From contig NC_054708.1 in the NCBI RefSeq assembly GCF_016097555.1, positions 26,424,081 to 26,488,080 on the forward strand: 64,000 nucleotides of DNA. The letters run 5' to 3'. Shown here piece by piece: positions 32,160 to 45,300 of this stretch. Position numbers and translations under genes: made by a program. The stretch is from Gigantopelta aegis (lineage: Eukaryota > Mollusca > Gastropoda > Neomphalida > Peltospiridae). The notes beneath the pieces are model-generated. The model worked only from the letters and a program-made list of their open reading frames with translations, ran no database searches and was not told the origin of the DNA. Position 1 is the stretch's first letter; each line of letters starts with the position of its first letter.

Positions 32160-32285
32160 AAGGTGCATTCTCGCTCCAGCCAGTGCACCACAAGGTTTTG
32201 ATTGGTGGACATGAGCTCCAACTGGCTGGTGTTAGATCCACATGTAATTGTGGAGCTAATTTTAATTAGATTGTCTTTAATGTCT
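32160..32285. repeat. SINE fragment joined to a MITE fragment
   Basis: 32165-32190 is a piece of SINE body (ctcgctccagccagtgcacc). 32192-32272 is about 75% similar, in the same orientation, to 23049-23125 at the other side of the Polinton. Confidence 0.6.
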
Positions 32286-33079
32286 CAATTAAGCTTTTTC
32301 TAAAGAGGTCATTCTCTAATTGACCCATTCAAAGAGAATCCCTTCTGTATATTTCCTGATATATAACCTATAAAACAAACACACACACACACACATACCA
32401 GGGCCGTAGCTAGGATTTTTTGTTTGGGGTGGGGGGGGGGGGGGCAACTGAGTAGTTAATAGTCTAAAACTCCTTAAACAGTTAAGAAGAGAATTTTCTT
32501 TAATTTTTCTATAATGCTTTCCGGATTTTCTCCCTCCCCCGTTCACACTCGGAGTTCAAACACAAAATTACAACCCAAATAGGGCCCCAACTAACGGAAT
32601 AAAACTTGCTGTGGAAAAAGGAAATACAAGTGGAAACTCAGTGATAAATATAATTTTATAACGCTTGCAATGTTTAATATCTCTGTTGTATAAAATAGTA
32701 ATACTGTTAAGTATATTTTTTTAGTGAAATACTAAATAATGTTGCCACTTTTACCTAATATTTATGTTTTAGCCTATAAAAGCGCGAAAGTACTGTTATT
32801 CGGTCACTCCGTCCGGGAATACCATGGTTGGCGAATGCGTTAAAGGTGTTTATTCCGTTTGGCGATGAGACAGAGTTTAGTCGCTAATGTTTTATCAAAA
32901 CTGATGTGTTCGGCAAAAGCAAGAAAGCCTGGCCATAGGGCAGTGTGTTACGAAGTAGGTCATATAGATTACCATACGACGATACGTTGACTGTTAAAGA
33001 ACCACGTGTTACTGTTGTGTGAAACAGATAAAGTTAAAGTACCCATGACTTAGCGATAATTAAGTTAATAATAATAATG
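32286..33079. other. No gene seen
   Basis: Non-coding, with a short CA run and a G run at 32430-32444. A TATA-like cctataaaagcgcg lies at about 32773, followed by an ATG with only 12 codons before a stop. Confidence 0.5.
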
Positions 33080-33351
33080 TTAAAGGAAACATGACACGAG
33101 ACCATATTATAGCTCATTTTAAAAGAAAAATGATATAAAAATAATATACAAATAACTTTATAACAATAAAATACGTGTAGTTAACTTAAAATGAAGAAAT
33201 TACGCTAACCAGTATCAAAGTACGATTTATGCATATTTCTTCGTGAGCGTTCGGAAAAAAAGGGAAGTGACGTCAGAGCCGCTGTACTCTTCCATTGTTG
33301 TTAACTGTTTATATATGGAGTAAGGGGCTTACGATCTTTTCAGTCCAACAG

Positions 33352-33606
33352 AGACCGGCCTCGGTGGCGTAGTGGTTAAGCCATCGGACTACAGGCTGGT
33401 AGGTACAGGTTCGCAGCCCGGTACCGGCTCCAACCCAGAGCGAGTTCTTAAGGGAATCAATGGGTAGGTGTAAGGCCACTACACCTTCTTCTCTCTCACT
33501 AACTACTAACCAACTAACAACTAACCTACTGTCCTGGACAGACAGCCCAGATAGCTGAGGTGTGTGCTTAATTGGATATAAGCACGAAAATAAGTTAAAA
33601 TAAATA
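33352..33606 (+). repeat. SINE, type C, in the Kolobok-like element
   Basis: Flanked by a perfect 10-bp duplication agtccaacag (33342-33351 and 33607-33616). Head ccggcctcggtggcgtagtgg, with a B-box-like ggttcgcagccc. It sits immediately before the THAP remnant. Confidence 0.9.
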
Positions 33607-33615
33607 AGTCCAACA

Positions 33616-33778
33616 GTGCCGTACTGCGCGGCCTTCGGGTGTAAAAATAAAGTTTAAACGATCGGGATTGTCTTTTTATGGTTTTCCAAAGGATTGTATC
33701 CGAAGAAAGACGTGTGTATTTTATCGCAAAAGAAAAGATTGGACACCAACACCGCATAGTACTTTGGTGTCCGCCTAA
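33616..33778 (+). pseudogene. THAP domain remnant
   Basis: VPYCAAFGCKNKV then a stop at 33655-33657. Immediately after, in the next frame, come SGLSFYGFPKDCIRRK and DWTPTPH. The C-x4-C pair, the FPKD step and the following basic stretch are THAP-domain hallmarks (C2CH zinc DNA-binding, found in transposases). The second Cys-x2-His pair is missing, and the frame breaks at about 33650. Confidence 0.65.
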
Positions 33779-35030
33779 TTACAGCCCGGAGCCCGAACGT
33801 TACCCGGAGACAAAAACAGTACTCGGTTGCGAATGCCGAGGTGTACATTGTACATATTTGGCACAAAGATACACCGCAGCATGATGTATTTATATATGTT
33901 AAAACAAAAATGTAGAATTTTTTATTTTTTTGGAAAACAAAAAGATTTTTCATGTTAGGGCTGTAGGCCTACGTAACAAAATCTGTATTCACCGTCCGAA
34001 GAAGGAAACGTCAATAAGTAATTAAATATGGCATATACAAACATGGGATTTGGCATGAGGATACATCTCAGTACGATGTATTTAAATATGTTTTTAAAAA
34101 CGTGTAGAAAACAATAATAATTTTAAATAATGTTTTTAATCTTCGGGCGGAATACGTTAACAAAAACGTTCCTCATCGCCCGAAGCCCCAAAGCAACACG
34201 AAGTTCAATACAAAAAACCCCACTACTGTCGGTGTCGAAATAACTATTACGTTTCATCCACGGGCTGACTTGAGAATCGGAGTGTTGTTTTAGTTAATTG
34301 GTCCTTTCTTTCCGTGGCCTGCACATGTGATTCCTGATTGGCAGGTGTATATTGCAGGGTATCGACCAGGTAAGTGATTACCACGGTCTAGACATGCGTA
34401 CAAAATACGTGCCAGTTTTTTTAAGATTACAGGGTATTGTGGCGTAACCTGTCGCGACTATAGTACAATGTTAATGGACATTATCAGCCGCCCTGCTTCA
34501 TTACTGTAAATAATGCTGTAAAACCCTTGATTAAGTAGACTTTCCCATCTAAAATGACAAAACTGACCAATTACGTAGTACCAAAGAAAAGAAAATTATC
34601 ACTTGGGTATCGTGAGTGGTCGTTTTTACTCTAACGAAAAATACCAATAGGCCTAATAATATGCTACTTTTTTTTATGAGAGAAAAATACTATAACCCCA
34701 TTTCGTTCTATTGATGCAAATAGAAATATATTTAGTTTAAAAGTTGATTATACTCTCAAGTCATTTATGTTGTTTTACAAGCCAGGTTAATGAAAGTGAA
34801 GCGCCTTGTAAATTAGAGCGTTTGTTTACACTGTGCATACAGATTTCATTATGTACAGCCCGAACATAAAAAATGCGATATTTTCTAAAAAAAAAAAAAA
34901 AAAAAAAATGTTTGTCCTACATTTATATTTTTTACATATTTAAATACATCATATCGAGGTGTATCTTTGTGCTAAATATGAACAGTATACACCTCGGCAT
35001 TAGCATCCGAGTTTTGGTTTTGTCTCCGGG

Positions 35031-35213
35031 TTACTTTCGGGCTCCGGGCTGTAAATTGGTCGACCGGTCTGGTCTGGCACCATCAGTTTCTCCACCCTCC
35101 GACTCGCTATCCGTTTTTTCTTCAGTATCACTGTTGTAAGTAAATGTGTGTCTTTCTTCATTTACTAACAGCTCATATTGATACGGCAAAACGTTTTGCG
35201 AACGACCACTCAT
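35031..35213 (-). CDS. Acidic open frame at the right end of the TTAA element
   Basis: 60 codons starting MSGRSQNVLPYQYELLV, then a Glu/Asp/Ser-rich stretch. It may be the first exon of an element-associated protein; similar LPYQ-type starts occur on transposon-linked P2X7-like proteins, which is a weak recollection. The downstream exon is not seen. Confidence 0.3.
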   Translation of the reverse strand: MSGRSQNVLPYQYELLVNEERHTFTYNSDTEEKTDSESEGGETDGARPDRSTNLQPGARK

Positions 35214-35499
35214 TGTTTTGGTAAGCTGTGCAAGTCTTAGATTCTTTATGAGTGGTACGGACTAACGCTTTTAAGTGTAAGGCTTCAGATCAAGCGACGC
35301 GTCTCTGACGTCAGGGACCTCGTGATTGCCCTGCTCATTAAAGATCGGCAATTTCCGCTAAGAGCTCGTATCTGGGGTTCTTTTATGGAGATATTTTAAG
35401 TAATTAATTTTTTATAATTTTTTTTTTTAGGTGATTCAATTTATAATTAATTGTACATGGTTGGTGCCAAATATGGTTTACGTGACATGTTTCCTTTAA

Positions 35500-36265
35500 A
35501 TTTTATAAACGGTTTATTGTATTGGTGAATATGACAGGCGGCGGGAAGATAAGAGTGAGTAGGACGACGATTTTGTGATAAAATATAGCTAATATTTATA
35601 AAGTGACCCTGTCAAAGAACTTGTAACCATGCTTTGTTTTTATTATGAACACTCAACAGTGCACAACAACTGACATATAAAAAGTCCGTGGGCAGGTTTT
35701 CTGCCAGAAAATAATTTGTAGATGTGCCCCAAGTGACAAGTCCGAACTGACATAAAAAGTGTATTAAGAAAAGTATTGACTTAATGTGCACCCTGCACTA
35801 ATAATTAGACTAATATGCCTCTACTATAGTCACCGTAAAATTATTATAGTCTATAGTCCCTCCCACAGTGTTATGTAAATGATCATTACTGGATTGGCAA
35901 AATCTAACATTTTGATTATTATTTAGGATAATGTTCTTTTAATTATCTTTAGAATGTAAAGTTATTTTGGCATGACATTGATGAGTGTGATGTCATGTGG
36001 ATTTTGTTTTCTGTTGTTTTTTTTTTTTTTGTTTTTTTAATATGATGTCACATACTTTTTGTTCTTGTGTTTTTAAAAATAATATATGATGTTCTTGTTT
36101 TTAAAAATAATATAATATGATGTAATGAGGAAAAACATGCTTATGTTTTTGATTTTGGATGATATAACAAATTTACATGATGGAGATGCAAAACATGGAT
36201 AATAATATTTAAAATTTTTAACTGTGACATTTTAACTATTACACTTCCTGTTTTTATTGTTCACT
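35500..36265. other. No gene seen
   Basis: AT-rich non-coding, with a short duplicated atgttcttgttttt segment at 36055-36120. Confidence 0.5.
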
Positions 36266-36267
36266 CA

Positions 36268-37400
36268 GTGTGACATGTACGACTCGTTGATCAGTGATCA
36301 AGGTTCTGAATTTATGGGAAAATGCACCACTGAAGTGTGTCGATTGCTTGATATAATATCTCAACAGTTCATTCCAGCGTTCACTCAACATTGGGACAGG
36401 ATGTAGCCCAGTGGTAAAGTGCTCAGTCGATGTGCGGTCGATCTGGGATCGATCCCCGTCCGCGGGCTCATTGAGCTATTTCTCGTTCCAGCCAGTGCAC
36501 CACGATGGACATATCAAAGGCTGTGGTATGTACTACCCTGTCTGTGGGATGGTGCATATAAAAGATCCCTTGCTACTCATCAAAAAGAGTAGCCCATGAA
36601 GTGCCGACAGCGGGTTTCCTCTCTCAATATATGTGTGGTCCTTAACCACATGTCAGACGTCATATAACCGTAAATAAAATGTGTTGAGTGCGTCGTTAAA
36701 TAAAATATTTCCTTCCTTCACTCACTCAACATTGGTTGGGAGCATGTGACAGATCTCACCGTACCCACAGGTATCCCCAAACAATGACATCAGATATGTT
36801 ATGCTTAAGTTATATAATATATGTAACTATAGTAATTTGTATTAGGGGTTTCAGTACCTGTGACCGTACCCTAGCCGAACGAATTGCACCTTTGGTGATC
36901 AAAATTGAGAAGATGTTTTACCAACAGTCGTGTTTGCCATGAATAACTAACATGCGGTATGCACCATTCAAAATTGTGTGTGGACATCGCCCAAAGTTTC
37001 CATTGTTAACACATATAGCTGAAACAGATTTTTCTGATCTTCCAAAGGATTGTTGTACATATGATAATCATATGTGTCTCAACATGCAAAACGTTTGAAT
37101 GTGATTCGACAGGAAATGAAGGAACATGTTCAAAAAGCTCAACAGAACATGGTTGATCATGCAAACAGCACAGTTCATCCAAGATGTGACTATAAATGAT
37201 TATGTATACTTGCTCACTGAACCTACTGGGAAGGGTAGGAAGTTTAAGGCCAAGTACAGTGGACCATACATAGTGCACAAACTTTGCACTCCCCATACGG
37301 TATTGCTACAAGACCTTACTACAGGATAATGTCAACAAAAACCTGTTCATTTGAATCGTCTTAAGATTGCTCATGTTCATGATCCTTACCCAACAAACTA
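36268..37400 (+). pseudogene. Ty3/Gypsy retrotransposon integrase relic, split by a SINE
   Basis: The first part (36271-36394) has LISDQGSEFMGKCTTEVCRL, the second catalytic Asp region of a Gypsy integrase, then an IPAFTQHW step. After a SINE, 36860-36910 has DRTLAERIAPLV. 36950-37330 has RYAPFKIVCGHRPKFP and FKAKYSGPYIVHKL, typical of the integrase C-terminal region. Several stops and frameshifts; no LTRs or gag seen. An old fragment. Confidence 0.8.
36395..36722 (+). repeat. SINE, type A, with perfect target duplication
   Basis: Full-length copy. The 13-bp duplication cactcaacattgg lies at 36382-36394 and 36723-36735, splitting the retrotransposon integrase. Tail gtgcgtcgttaaataaaat, then a cctt-rich end. 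Confidence 0.95.
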
Positions 37401-37605
37401 GCTGCGTGATAAAGCTGTCACTAGACAAAGTGACCACCGTTCTTCTTTGGAGGTTCAATCTGAACCTGAAATCATTTCAAAGATAGGAAACACGTATTAT
37501 TCTGGTGTCAGTACAAATAGTGAAGATATAAGTTCCTCTGTTTTTTAATGTATTTTTGTAAATAGGAATGTTTTCAGTACTGATGTTACTGATTATTATA
37601 AATGC

Positions 37606-37636
<31 letters not shown>

Positions 37637-37692
37637 TATATACCGGTACTGTCATGATACTGATGGATTTTAGTACTATTTGGATTATTGAT

Positions 37693-38393
37693 CAGTGTTC
37701 GAGATTAAAAATTTGGGGCAGTATCCTAGTTGGATACTAACATTTCCAAATCTGGTATCCCACCTGAGAATTTAATATCCCACTTAAATGAAATTCATAA
37801 ATAACATCATAACAAACTTGGATGACAATGTTCTCATTCCCAGTCTATTGCTAGGCCGCAATCAAAATCGCGGTATTTTTGTGATTCGCAATCAAACGGA
37901 ACCGGCAAAAAGATTTGCTGCATCTATTTTTGAGTAATATTAACATTAATTAATATTTAGCAGTAATCTATAAGTGTTTCTGACATTACTAATGATAAAC
38001 CTACCTGTATAAATTTTCTGCAGATGTGGAATCAATACCTCAAATAAAATTTGAAGGAGAAAACATCCAACAAAAACAATAGCAACTTAGCGGTTCCCAG
38101 TCTATTGCTAAGCCGCTATTACTCCAGTGTAGCATTAGACTGGGTACAAGTTGGGGTGAGTGGGTATTGTTATGGCATAGCATTAGACTGGGTACAAGCT
38201 CGAAAATACTTTTACTTTACTTACCAGTAAATGATGACTTTCACTGTTTTAGCGAAAACTAAACACGCAGGATTAAAAAAACCACCCAACATTATATGGC
38301 ATCCTGGTGCGATACTGTGTTCTTGAAATCTGGTATCCAAAATTAAATTCTGGTATCCCTGGGATATCGGAGTACCACTAATCTCGAACACTG
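37693..38393. mobile_element. hAT-like MITE, long form
   Basis: Ends cagtgttcgagatta left and taatctcgaacactg right, with ttgat on both sides. It shares its terminal segments (ggatactaacatttc, tctggtatccaaaattaaat) with the 187-bp copy at 41166-41352 but carries about 500 bp of extra internal sequence, which includes cccagtctattgcta repeats. Confidence 0.8.
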
Positions 38394-38409
38394 TTGATAC
38401 ATCCTATGG

Positions 38410-40634
38410 CAGGGTATGCACTCAGGATTTTTTTTGACTGGCAAATCGGGCCACTCACAGCAACATTTTGACATGCCAGTACAACTTTCGAATGGCCCAC
38501 GACCAAATTTTGTTGAAAAAAAACAACTTACTTAAATTGCACTTGAAAAACATGTTATCATATTGTAACGATTTCGCTTTCTCAGAACGTGCCCACTTAT
38601 AGACCGGTGCGAAAAACAAATTAAATACAGTTCTAAAAATACCTTGCTGGGTTCGGCTACCCCTTTCGGTCGTAGTCTTCCAAAATTACATTTCAATATG
38701 TAAACTCATGATTAACCTTTCTCACTAATAAAATAATCACATACGTCGTCCTTTTTCACAGTGTTTATTTAAGGGTTTCAGTAGATCATAAAAATCAATT
38801 ACAGTTAACCAGCAAAATAATTAAGATTAATATATTTCATGATTGACATTGAGAGATCCAGGTTAAATAATAGTTATTCAAATTTCCCGCAACTCAGCCA
38901 CCCTTCAATTCTCCGCCAATAAAACAATAAGAATCCCAATATGGATTACCATTTGTTTATTCTAAGAGAATGAAAATCAATCCCAAACATCGAAAACGTA
39001 CCTAAACATTCATTCCCACTCGTGAAACCACAAGATTCCCAAACGTGGCATACTTGAAAGTTTACGAGACGGAAATAATATTTCCTTCACTCAATTCCTC
39101 TCTCTGAAATTCCATTAATCTCCTTTCAAAAATATTTTAGTAACCTCTCAAGTGTCAATACAAAATATACCTAACAATAATTTTAAGGTTTACGGTAATG
39201 CAATGCGAGACGGTGACAACTAACTAAAAATACACTACCATTTGGTTAAAGAATTACACAATAAATAAATAGCTTATCATTGTCAGTTCTCATATATACT
39301 AAATATAAAAACAATTTGGAATATTAACAGAGTGAAAAAGAGCCATTCAAAATCTACACATAAAAAAACACAATTAACATACACACATGTTGTACCTGTG
39401 GTTGAACAATCAAAAGTGAGTAAACGGATGGACAAATCTAGCATTAATACATGGAATGGCTCTTATTGGTCCAAATTAATGACATGACATTAATCGGACA
39501 TGACGATTGGTTAACCTATCCTAACAATTCTTCGTAGAAATAACGAAGATTAACGACAAACTTAATTATAGCCGAATATTGCCAAAAATTATACATCGCT
39601 ACAACAAAAATTACGTAAATAAAATAAACAATTCTAACTTAATTATCTTCTCAAACGGTATCCCAAAATACAATATAACATTATTATTTTTTAACCCCTC
39701 CCCAAATATTACATAACGTGATATTAACTATAAAATCCAAACCTAAACATTACAATATTATATGGTCTCATGCCACTGTTTGGAAAATCAATGGATCTGA
39801 ATGATCGTTCCTGTAACTTTACCCATCAATAATCTGATTCATAGAATGGCTGATTAAAGTGCTAATAGTATGCTAGAAGATGTTAGTATAAGAAGTACAA
39901 AAACCAAGAATAAAATTAAGAAACCAAACATAAGTAGAAAAAGGACAGACAACGAATCAGATTATTCAGGAAAGTATTGGAAATATACAGATTTGTTACA
40001 ATATCATACATGCAAACAATAACAACACAAAAGAAGGAAACAAAACTTGTTTTAGTTTTATTACAAATTGTTGTAATTAAATTATAATTATTATGTTGTC
40101 ACGGGACCCACACAAACATCTGGAATGTTTTTACCAAGGCTCAGCCTTGGAATGAATAAGGTGGTTTTATGGCCGTATGACGAGAAATTAAAAAAAATAC
40201 AAATTATAATCGCATCCATTAGAGATATAAACACACAATACAAGTTTAAAGGCAAAATCACTATTTTAATTATGAAACAAATAACGATAACAACAATAGT
40301 TCTAAACCATACAAAGTAAATTACTGTATAATAACGTGGTAGAATATTGTGTCAGTATCATACAATAATGTCAGCCAATATCAAACAGGGAACTAATTAC
40401 AAAACCTGACTGTTTAGAAATCTACACAGACTTGGAGGGCAACACGTGTTCATTGGGAAATCAATTGAAAACAATAAATAAAAAATAACTTTCCAGTCTC
40501 TTACAAACATTAGTTATTTGCATTTTGATAAATAATACAATATGCAGGCGGGGGACACGTGATATGGTTTTGACTTGCCCAGCACTATTTTGACTCGCCA
40601 TAGGCGATTGGGCAACCGTAAAGTGCACACCCTG
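38410..40634. mobile_element. hAT-like non-autonomous element, about 2.2 kb
   Basis: Terminal inverted repeats cagggtatgcact and agtgcacaccctg. Cagggt-type ends are usual for hAT transposons. The interior is AT-rich and has no transposase frame or other gene. No clear target duplication, so it is old or one end is altered. Confidence 0.6.
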
Positions 40635-40909
40635 ATATTGCTTTAGCAATACTCAAGCTTGTTTAAAAATTGCTTGACCAGTGGTCGTTTCTACATGTAT
40701 ATAAAAATGGTTTTCTTTTTTAGTACTTTATCAACAAGCATTCTGAGAGTACTGCTATAGCATTACATGTCCCCTACCAAGCCCATTAAAGTTTTGTATG
40801 TCCTAAATTTAAGGACCATAACTGAAGGACAGAGCTGAAACCTATAGTCGCTTCCCACTGGACTGGTAGGGGACTAACAATTGAATAGTTGCACTTTGTA
40901 TTATAATTT

Positions 40910-41130
40910 ATACAGGGGGTGGTAAATATCTCGGTGGTGAAATGCTCACCTGATGGGTGGTCAGTTTAGGTTCGATCCCCAGTGGGGGACCCATTGGGCT
41001 ATTTCTCATTCTGAACAGCCAGTGCACCATGATTGATACATGTATATCAAAAGCCAATGTATGTGCTTTCCTGTCTGTGGGATGGTGCTACTAATGGAAT
41101 TAAGTACCTGGTTTTCTCTCTAAAGGCTAC
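40910..41130 (+). repeat. SINE, type A, diverged
   Basis: Keeps aggttcgatcccc (B box), ccattgggctatttctcatt and tgtctgtgggatggtg, then decays. Confidence 0.65.
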
Positions 41131-41165
41131 AAAAAAATTTCTTAATGAAAAGATACACATAATAA

Positions 41166-41352
41166 CAGTGTTCGAGATTAAAATATTTGGCCAGTATCCC
41201 AGTTGGATACTAACATTTCAAAATCTGGTAACCCACCTAAGAATTTAGTATTATATGGTATCCCGGTGGGATACTGGGTTCTTGAAGTCTGGTATCCAAA
41301 ATTAAATTCTGGTATCTCCGGGATATCGGGATACTGTTAATCTCGAACACTG
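41166..41352. mobile_element. hAT-like MITE, short form
   Basis: 187 bp with cagtgttcgagattaa and taatctcgaacactg ends. The flanks cataataa and aataataa look like a near-perfect 8-bp target duplication. Confidence 0.85.
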
Positions 41353-42173
41353 AATAATAATGTATTTTGTTTTAATTGATGGTTGTCTGACTACCTACTT
41401 TTTAAATTTACAATTGCTCTCTTTTAATAACGATCACATTGGGCAATCAGATGACTGCAATTAATTTTCAACCCTAATACATATACAGAACTCGTTTATT
41501 TTGCGAAAGAACATACCACTCGACTGCTACGTGGTCTCATGGTGTATATTCTTGCGCAAAATAAACTCGTGCAATATATAGGAAGTGAAAACAACATATG
41601 TGAAGTTCTGTATTTATTACATATCTTCTTTTATGTTTTACAAAAACGTTTTTTAATTTAACATCATAACAACACTTTGTTAAATCTATGATCAAAACTC
41701 TTTTCATGAATTCATTTAACGTTAAGAATCATACTCTGCAGCAGCCTTGTGTAATGTTTCAAATACGATGTGACGTTATTTTTTAAATCGTATATGACGT
41801 CAGTAAATAAAAGGCGCTAACTACAGTAAAAAGAAAAAGGGAATTCCCCATTTAAAAATTCCAGTCCAGATTGCACATATACAAAATAAATCTATCGCAC
41901 GGTTTCAAAATGCCTTTATCACTATAGTAAGATTGGATAGGTATGTAATAAAGGTATATTACATGTTGACAACCAATAGCAATAAATGAGAAATGTATTT
42001 ATACTTTCAAGTGGGGTTATCTTGATGCATAATAACTGTTAGTAAAAATTATAACCGTGGGACTATTTCTTGACCTCGGATACGCTTGGTTGATAAGATA
42101 ACAATGTTAGACTATATATTTTTTTATGTTTTGTTATTTTATTTTATTTTTTTCCCTTTCTCTTCACTCACAG
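41353..42173. other. No gene seen
   Basis: AT-rich. A small inverted repeat (aactcgtttattttgcg facing cgcaaaataaactcgt) lies at 41487-41570. The missing first FPGS exon(s) could lie here or further left; I could not identify them. Confidence 0.5.
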
Positions 42174-42305
42174 GATGCTGTTTCCACTCTGAATAGTCTC
42201 CAGTCTAATGCAGCAGCTATCGAAAAGGCTCGCAAAGAAAGAGATACACGATGCAAGCAGAACATACCGTGCATGATCGAATTTATCAGGCGGAGTGGTC
42301 TTACG
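42174..42305 (+). CDS. FPGS exon (first seen)
   Basis: 44 codons, phase 0 to 0, after cactcacag and before gtagtt. It begins [20 protein letters not shown], the usual N-terminal helix region of FPGS, and ends at RRSGLT. It contains no suitable start codon upstream, so an earlier exon must supply the start. Confidence 0.9.
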
Positions 42306-45300
42306 GTAGTTGAACTTAAATACAGTCATGCCCAATCAAGCATATAACTATCCATGTATGATTGAGTTTATCAAGCAGGGTGGTCTTGCAGTAGTTTCAT
42401 TAATTTTTCATATATCCATTTAAGGTTCAAGTATCCTGTCCTGGACACACGCCTCAACTATCTGGGCTGTCTGTCCAGGGAACATGCGTCAGCTATCTGG
42501 GTTGTCTGTCCAGGACATTGGGTTAGTGGTTAGTGAGAGAAAAAAGGGAGTAATATTAGTCTTACACCTACCCACTGAGTTGTTAAAAGTCGCTCTGGGT
42601 GGGAGTTTGTACTGGGCTCAGAACCCAGTACCTACCAGCCTCATATCCAACGGCTTAACCCCGACATCATCCCGACATCACCGAGGCTGATTACAGTAGT
42701 TAAATTAATAGTACAGTGAAGCATGACAGTCATTGTTAAATTAGGTTCAGTCAGCCAATATTCTAATGATCAGATGAACTGCTTATTTGTTTTGGTGTTG
42801 TAACATACATGTATATCTGTTATATGTCAGTTATTCAACTTCTACCGGCCTTGGTGGCGTCGTGGCAGGCCATCGGTCTACAGGCTGGTAGGTACTGGGT
42901 TCGGATCGCAGTCGAGGCATGGGATTTTTAATCCAGATACCGACTCCAAACCCTGATTGAGTGCACCGCAAGGCTCAGTGGGTAGATGTAAACCACTTGC
43001 ACCGACCAGTGATCCATAACTGGTTCAACAAAGACCATGGTTTGTGCTATCCTGCCTGTGGGAAGCGCAAATAAAAGATCCCTTGCTGCTAATCGGAAGA
43101 GTAGCCCATGTAGTGTCCGTAACCATATGTCTGACGCCATATAACCGTAAATAAAATGTGTTGAGTGCGTCGTTAAATAAAACATTTCTTTCTTTCTTTA
43201 TTCAACTTCTAGTTTATGCAAACGACCATTAGGTTACACAGTGAACCGTTGCATGTTCTGAAATTAAAAGGTGCCATGTCATTTATCAAACATCCAAAAT
43301 GATCCTGGGGAGTGAAAGTCACATAACCAAACAATTAATTACCTAGCTAGTAGGACTCAAAATAAAAGCGTACGAAAAGCAGTACATTTTTTTAGACCTA
43401 CACATGTAGCAGGTGAAGTAAAAATTTACTTGCGAAAAATCACCCCAAAAATCACAGGTAATTTTTTAAGAGATAGATGCATGTGTACGATCATCTGGTC
43501 TTCTAATTAGCTGAGGCTGAGCTCGTGATTTTGTTATATTTTAATTTTATAATGCTATAAAATACATCTCAGAGGTCCCAATTTTCCACACACTGTCCCA
43601 AACCTTTTACTCATTGTGCTGTCGTATTTCCAGTAGGCCATATTTTTTCTTAGCAGGCCATATTTGTTTTGGCCCACTATCTTTAACAAGTAATAGCAGG
43701 CCCTATTTTACTTCCTATTTTGAGTCCTGCCAAGGTAAAAAAAAAACAAATCATGTGACCTGACTTCCTGTTACTTAAGATTTTAAAATATTTCCCCTGC
43801 TGCACAGATCATGTTATTTTTGGTGATATAAAAAAATTAACTAAAAATAAAGTGACAATATGTTATATTTTAATCATTCTTCAATATCCTTTGATTAATC
43901 TGTAACAAAACTTAGTAGATTTTCCATTTTAACACACAGAAGTGGGGTATTTTTTAATTTGTCATAATTAATAATAACAATATAGTGAGGAGAAATTGCA
44001 GCTTTAATTGTGGGGTTTTTTTATTTTGTAGCTGGAAGATGTTGATATGCTGCCTGTGATTCACATCAGTGGCACAAAGGGCAAGGGGTCAACATCGGCG
44101 TTTTGTGAGAGCATCCTCCGACACAGTGGGTACAAGACGGGCTTCTTCAGGTACTGGTGAAGAATATTACTCAGTGCCAGAATGTTTTATAAACTGCAGC
44201 CAGATCTCTGTTATGTACCTACAAAAGAAATTATTGAATTCTTTAAAACAGGCAGGACGTTGCCCAGTGGTAAAGTACTCGCCTAATAATGTATGGTCGA
44301 TCTAGGATCGATCACTGTTGGTGGACCCATCGAGCTATTCGTCATTCCAGCCAGTGCACGACAACTGGTATATCAAAGGCTATGGTATGTACTATCCTGT
44401 CTGTGGGATGGTGGATATAAAAGATCCCTTGCTACTAATGGAAAAAATTTTAAAAAATTATCCATAAGACCATTACAATCATTTATTTTTGCGAATTCTC
44501 ATCCCTTCCCCCAATAAAAAAAAGAAAAGTCCTGGTTCTGATGTTACTGACTTAAACGTTTATTGTTTACAAAATACCGTAAACATACGCAAGGTGCTTA
44601 GGCTACCCCTTGTTCTTTTTCATAATCTTCAAACTTGTTATATAAACCAAACCCAAAAACAAAACGGAATTTGAAGGTGCAATATTAGCGCAAGTTTGAT
44701 TTAAACATTATTTATTACTGTCAAAATACTAGTTCAGCAGACCTGTCAACCTTTAGTCAAGAGAAAGCAGGAGGTGTGTGTTGAAAAAGCAGGAGATTTT
44801 GTCAAAAAGCAGGAGATTTTTTAAATTCACACAATTTAACCCAAAATCGCAAGATTTATATGAATACTATATAATGTCATATATACTTCTTAACCTTAGA
44901 TCTTGGCATTAAAACAAAATAAATAAATAAAAAAATAAAAACCTTTTTTTTTTTTTTTTTTTAAAGTTTAAATATTATGATTTAATACATATTTAAAAAA
45001 AAAAAAATATTTTATCCAAAAATGTTAAGAACATGAACAAGAAATGAAAAAAGTAATTAGTACATTTACAGTATTACACTTACAGCCTTACAGGTTGCGT
45101 TAGATTATCATTTGTGGTTAGTGTACCTAAGTACCAAAGACAAATTTATATAAATCTTATAAATTAATATTAAGTTTTTACTATAATCAGGAACGGTGGC
45201 GTGGTACTTATTTAAAATCAGTATAATGATGCAATAAACATTGTATTTTCATTAATCATAAGTAAAACCTCATTACGGACATCGTGTGAAATATACCGGA

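Larger units (their letters stand above)
33080..35499. mobile_element. Kolobok-like TTAA transposon with THAP remnant
   Basis: TTAA at 33080-33083 and 35496-35499. The inverted ends are aggaaacatgacacg left and aggaaacatgtcacg right (opposite strand), continuing with accatatt. A second internal inverted repeat joins 33777-33905 to 34905-35060 (agcccggagcccgaa, gccgaggtgta). It carries a broken THAP domain on the plus strand and an acidic open frame on the minus strand. TTAA targets plus a THAP domain are typical of the Kolobok superfamily. About 2.4 kb, and no complete transposase. Confidence 0.7.

Noticed and set aside
32770..32870. Promoter and first FPGS exon at cctataaaagcgcg
   Set aside because: The following ATG has only 12 codons and no donor that would fit the phase-0 start of the exon at 42174.
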